56,390 bases of DNA from Candidatus Uhrbacteria bacterium. Its GTDB lineage: Bacteria; Patescibacteriota; Patescibacteriia; GWA2-47-26. The stretch is taken from contig JACPJN010000005.1 in the NCBI GenBank assembly GCA_016187515.1, forward strand, positions 1-56,390. Reading direction: 5' to 3'. Position numbers and translations under genes: made by a program. A model generated the notes under the pieces. The model did no database searches. It was given only the letters and a program-made list of their open reading frames with translations, and had not been told where the DNA came from. Positions 54,338-56,390 of this stretch are shown here, in pieces; position 1 is the stretch's first letter, and every line of letters starts with the position of its first letter.

Positions 54338-56209
54338 ATGGACACTTTTGATCGTCGGGAAAATACCGAGGCGTTGCAGGAACGATTTCCGGAGGTGTAT
54401 AAGAAATTTTTTGCAGAAAACGATGTAGTTGTTTCAAGTAGCGTGCATTTTACGCACACCTCAGCGCAAAGTTATCGTATTGGAGGATTGGATATTTTTC
54501 AGAAACTACCGTTCAGGGGATATGTGGGGGTTAAAAAAGATGGAGGGGTGGGACGGCTTCGAATGGGAGACATAGAAGTGTATTTTAGTGACAAAAAATA
54601 CTTCTCATCAGAAGGACACGATCTTCATTTTCGGGACAAGGGTTTCGAATTTCTACAGGAATACTTGGTGAAGGCTCTTGGGAGGAAGGATTTTTCGAGT
54701 GTGAGCTTTAATTTATTGCTCGAGCAACCCGAGAACATTGGTTTTGATACCTCAATTGCTACTCTCATTATGGCGGGTGTGCAACTGTATTATAGCCTGT
54801 TGTTGCCCGAAAATCTTAGGGCGATGACTTTATTGAAGAGTAAGGCAGTGTTAGATAGGAACGGAGATATCGTACAAAAGTATCTGCGTCTCCATGCAGA
54901 TACTTTGAAGTTGATAACCCAATTCGTTCGTCCGACTGCGTCTGGCGGTACTATTTATGCGAATATCATGGATTCCGAGGATCCTCTCGTTTATTTTACC
55001 GAGGATCGACGAGGGAGCGATTTAGATCAGGTTGAGGGGTTTTTCCCCGCTGAGGTATTTGAGAGGGTGGGTTTGTTCGATGATTTTCGATGGTTTGGTT
55101 TTCGATTAGGTGATGTTGTCCGATTGAGCAATCAATTTCCACTTGATGTAGTGAGTATTTTCCCCGGGGTTGGTAAGGGCGAAATACTTGAGATGTATGA
55201 GTCCGTCCATCGTACCATCGGGGAACACTTCGAAGAGTTGCAGACATTTATGGGCAGTGTTTTTTCAGTGGGAACAACTGATTGGAGCCTTGGGCGTCAA
55301 CCTCCTTTTTACAAAGATATCTCGGAAGCAAAAAGTTATTGGTATAAATTTGCGACAGGACAAATGTTTTCGGCATTATTTATATTTAAGCGGCTCTTAG
55401 AATTATATAAGCATAAGTCTTCTTCTTCGGCATTCCAGAATTTTATAGATGCGCTACAAGCGCAGAACACAATCAACGAGCCCTTTGAGGAAACGCCTTC
55501 TTCAAATATGTTGTATATTGTGCGTAGAATTTATCAGAAGGCAGAGGAGGTAGGAGTGCCGGTAGGCGTACGGTTGCTCTCTACAGGTAAACAGGATGCC
55601 AGCATTTTGGTATTTAGTCAGATCCCCAAATTTAGAGAAGAAATAAAGGAATTGGTAGATGAGCTTATTCACCATCACGACAAGCGCATCCATATCAACT
55701 TCGCTTCCTGGCGCGATGGGTGGGGAAAGGACGGATTGCGGGTGGAGCAATTTATTTCCAAAGGCATCTACTCAAAGTTTATCGAGCAGGGCGCAATGCG
55801 CTTGGTGCATTGGACTCGAAAAGGGGAAGTCAACGCGAGTGTGGTAAAGAATGGTGCACTAAAGAGCGCAGGGCGCGATCTGCTGATTGATCTGGTACAC
55901 GAGAAAATTCAAGTGGCCGGAAAAGAATGCACTTCCAAAGAACTGCCTTCCCAGAAAGCCACTGTAAAAATCATGGACGCGCTCCTTACTGCTGAAGGTC
56001 ATCGTTTGCATAATCGCGCGCTTCCGGAATCAGGATATACCAAATATCGCAACGAATTTCAAGGCAAAATTACCGGTCCGCTTGTGGCGCTGGTCAAAAA
56101 ACGCCTTAAAAAGGATTTAGATCTCAAAGTTGAAGGTACGCTTACCGATTTTACCGTCTCGCTTGATCCGAAAGGATTTGATATTGCGGTGGTGAAGAAG
56201 TTGGGGTAG
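54338..56209 (+). CDS. Divergent GHMP-kinase-like protein, paralogue 2, same C-terminal module
   Basis: C-terminal about 100 aa nearly identical to 51314 protein, rest diverged; N-terminus RFPEVYKKFFAEN like paralogue 1. Confidence 0.6.
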   Translation: MDTFDRRENTEALQERFPEVYKKFFAENDVVVSSSVHFTHTSAQSYRIGGLDIFQKLPFRGYVGVKKDGGVGRLRMGDIEVYFSDKKYFSSEGHDLHFRDKGFEFLQEYLVKALGRKDFSSVSFNLLLEQPENIGFDTSIATLIMAGVQLYYSLLLPENLRAMTLLKSKAVLDRNGDIVQKYLRLHADTLKLITQFVRPTASGGTIYANIMDSEDPLVYFTEDRRGSDLDQVEGFFPAEVFERVGLFDDFRWFGFRLGDVVRLSNQFPLDVVSIFPGVGKGEILEMYESVHRTIGEHFEELQTFMGSVFSVGTTDWSLGRQPPFYKDISEAKSYWYKFATGQMFSALFIFKRLLELYKHKSSSSAFQNFIDALQAQNTINEPFEETPSSNMLYIVRRIYQKAEEVGVPVGVRLLSTGKQDASILVFSQIPKFREEIKELVDELIHHHDKRIHINFASWRDGWGKDGLRVEQFISKGIYSKFIEQGAMRLVHWTRKGEVNASVVKNGALKSAGRDLLIDLVHEKIQVAGKECTSKELPSQKATVKIMDALLTAEGHRLHNRALPESGYTKYRNEFQGKITGPLVALVKKRLKKDLDLKVEGTLTDFTVSLDPKGFDIAVVKKLG

Positions 56210-56263
56210 GCAAGGTTTTTTAAATTTGACATGTATGTGATGGTATGGTATGTAGGATTTAGT

Positions 56264-56390
56264 CGCGTTGTTCACAGTTTTTGCGGATAAAAGTAATTAA
56301 TTAGTTGTTCCATGGGGGTAAGATTGTTGATGCCTTTGTGCGGTTTAACGGTATTGTAGTAGTTCACGAATCGGATAAGTTCTTGTTTCC
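56264..56390 (-). mobile_element. Partial IS481-like element (transposase 3' end), inner boundary CGCGTTGTTCACA
   Basis: Inverted repeat shared with 115-127. Confidence 0.75.
56272..56390 (-). CDS. IS481-like transposase, C-terminal fragment (runs off the right end)
   Basis: Reverse complement reads KQELIRFVNYYNTVKPHKGINNLTPMEQLINYFYPQKL*, integrase-core C-terminus. Confidence 0.8.
   Translation of the reverse strand, partial: KQELIRFVNYYNTVKPHKGINNLTPMEQLINYFYPQKL

Noticed and set aside
1-56390. Composite transposon bounded by two IS481-like copies
   Set aside because: Only 127 nt of IS at each end, consistent with assembly breaks; content is mostly core genes.

Overview
The window looks like one complete assembly contig from a Candidate Phyla Radiation (Patescibacteria)-type bacterium. 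This is inferred from gene content and style, with no database search. Both ends stop inside the same IS481-like element: 127 nt of IS at each end, same orientation. Core content: lower glycolysis genes (pgk, eno, gpmI, tpiA), mutM, holB, frr, glyS, pyrG, rnc, rpmG, rnpB, tRNAs, an NDH-2-like oxidoreductase, an M16 protease, HicAB, and a minus-strand type IV pilus assembly operon. Accessory content: a presenilin-like protease, a sigma-70 protein with a very long C-terminal extension, a DnaA-domain-IV/sigma-region-4 fusion, tandem paralogous SF2 helicases with C-terminal HTH-like repeats, and a GHMP-kinase-like / HAD-nucleotidyltransferase / GHMP-kinase-like cluster. Strongest unexplained signals: (1) several families of short palindromic or tandem elements, also seen between genes, lie in frame inside core genes (pgk, eno, mutM, NDH-2, glycosyltransferase, M16, tpiA, sigma factor), resembling Rickettsia palindromic elements; (2) a PaaX/Cas2-like gene sits symmetrically inside 45-bp inverted repeats; (3) a recurring module of -35/17 bp/-10 with a boxA-like TGYTCTTTGA at the predicted transcription start; (4) two MITE-like elements whose right end supplies the -35 box of the next gene; (5) the DnaA-IV/sigma-r4 fusion. 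All homology calls are by eye.
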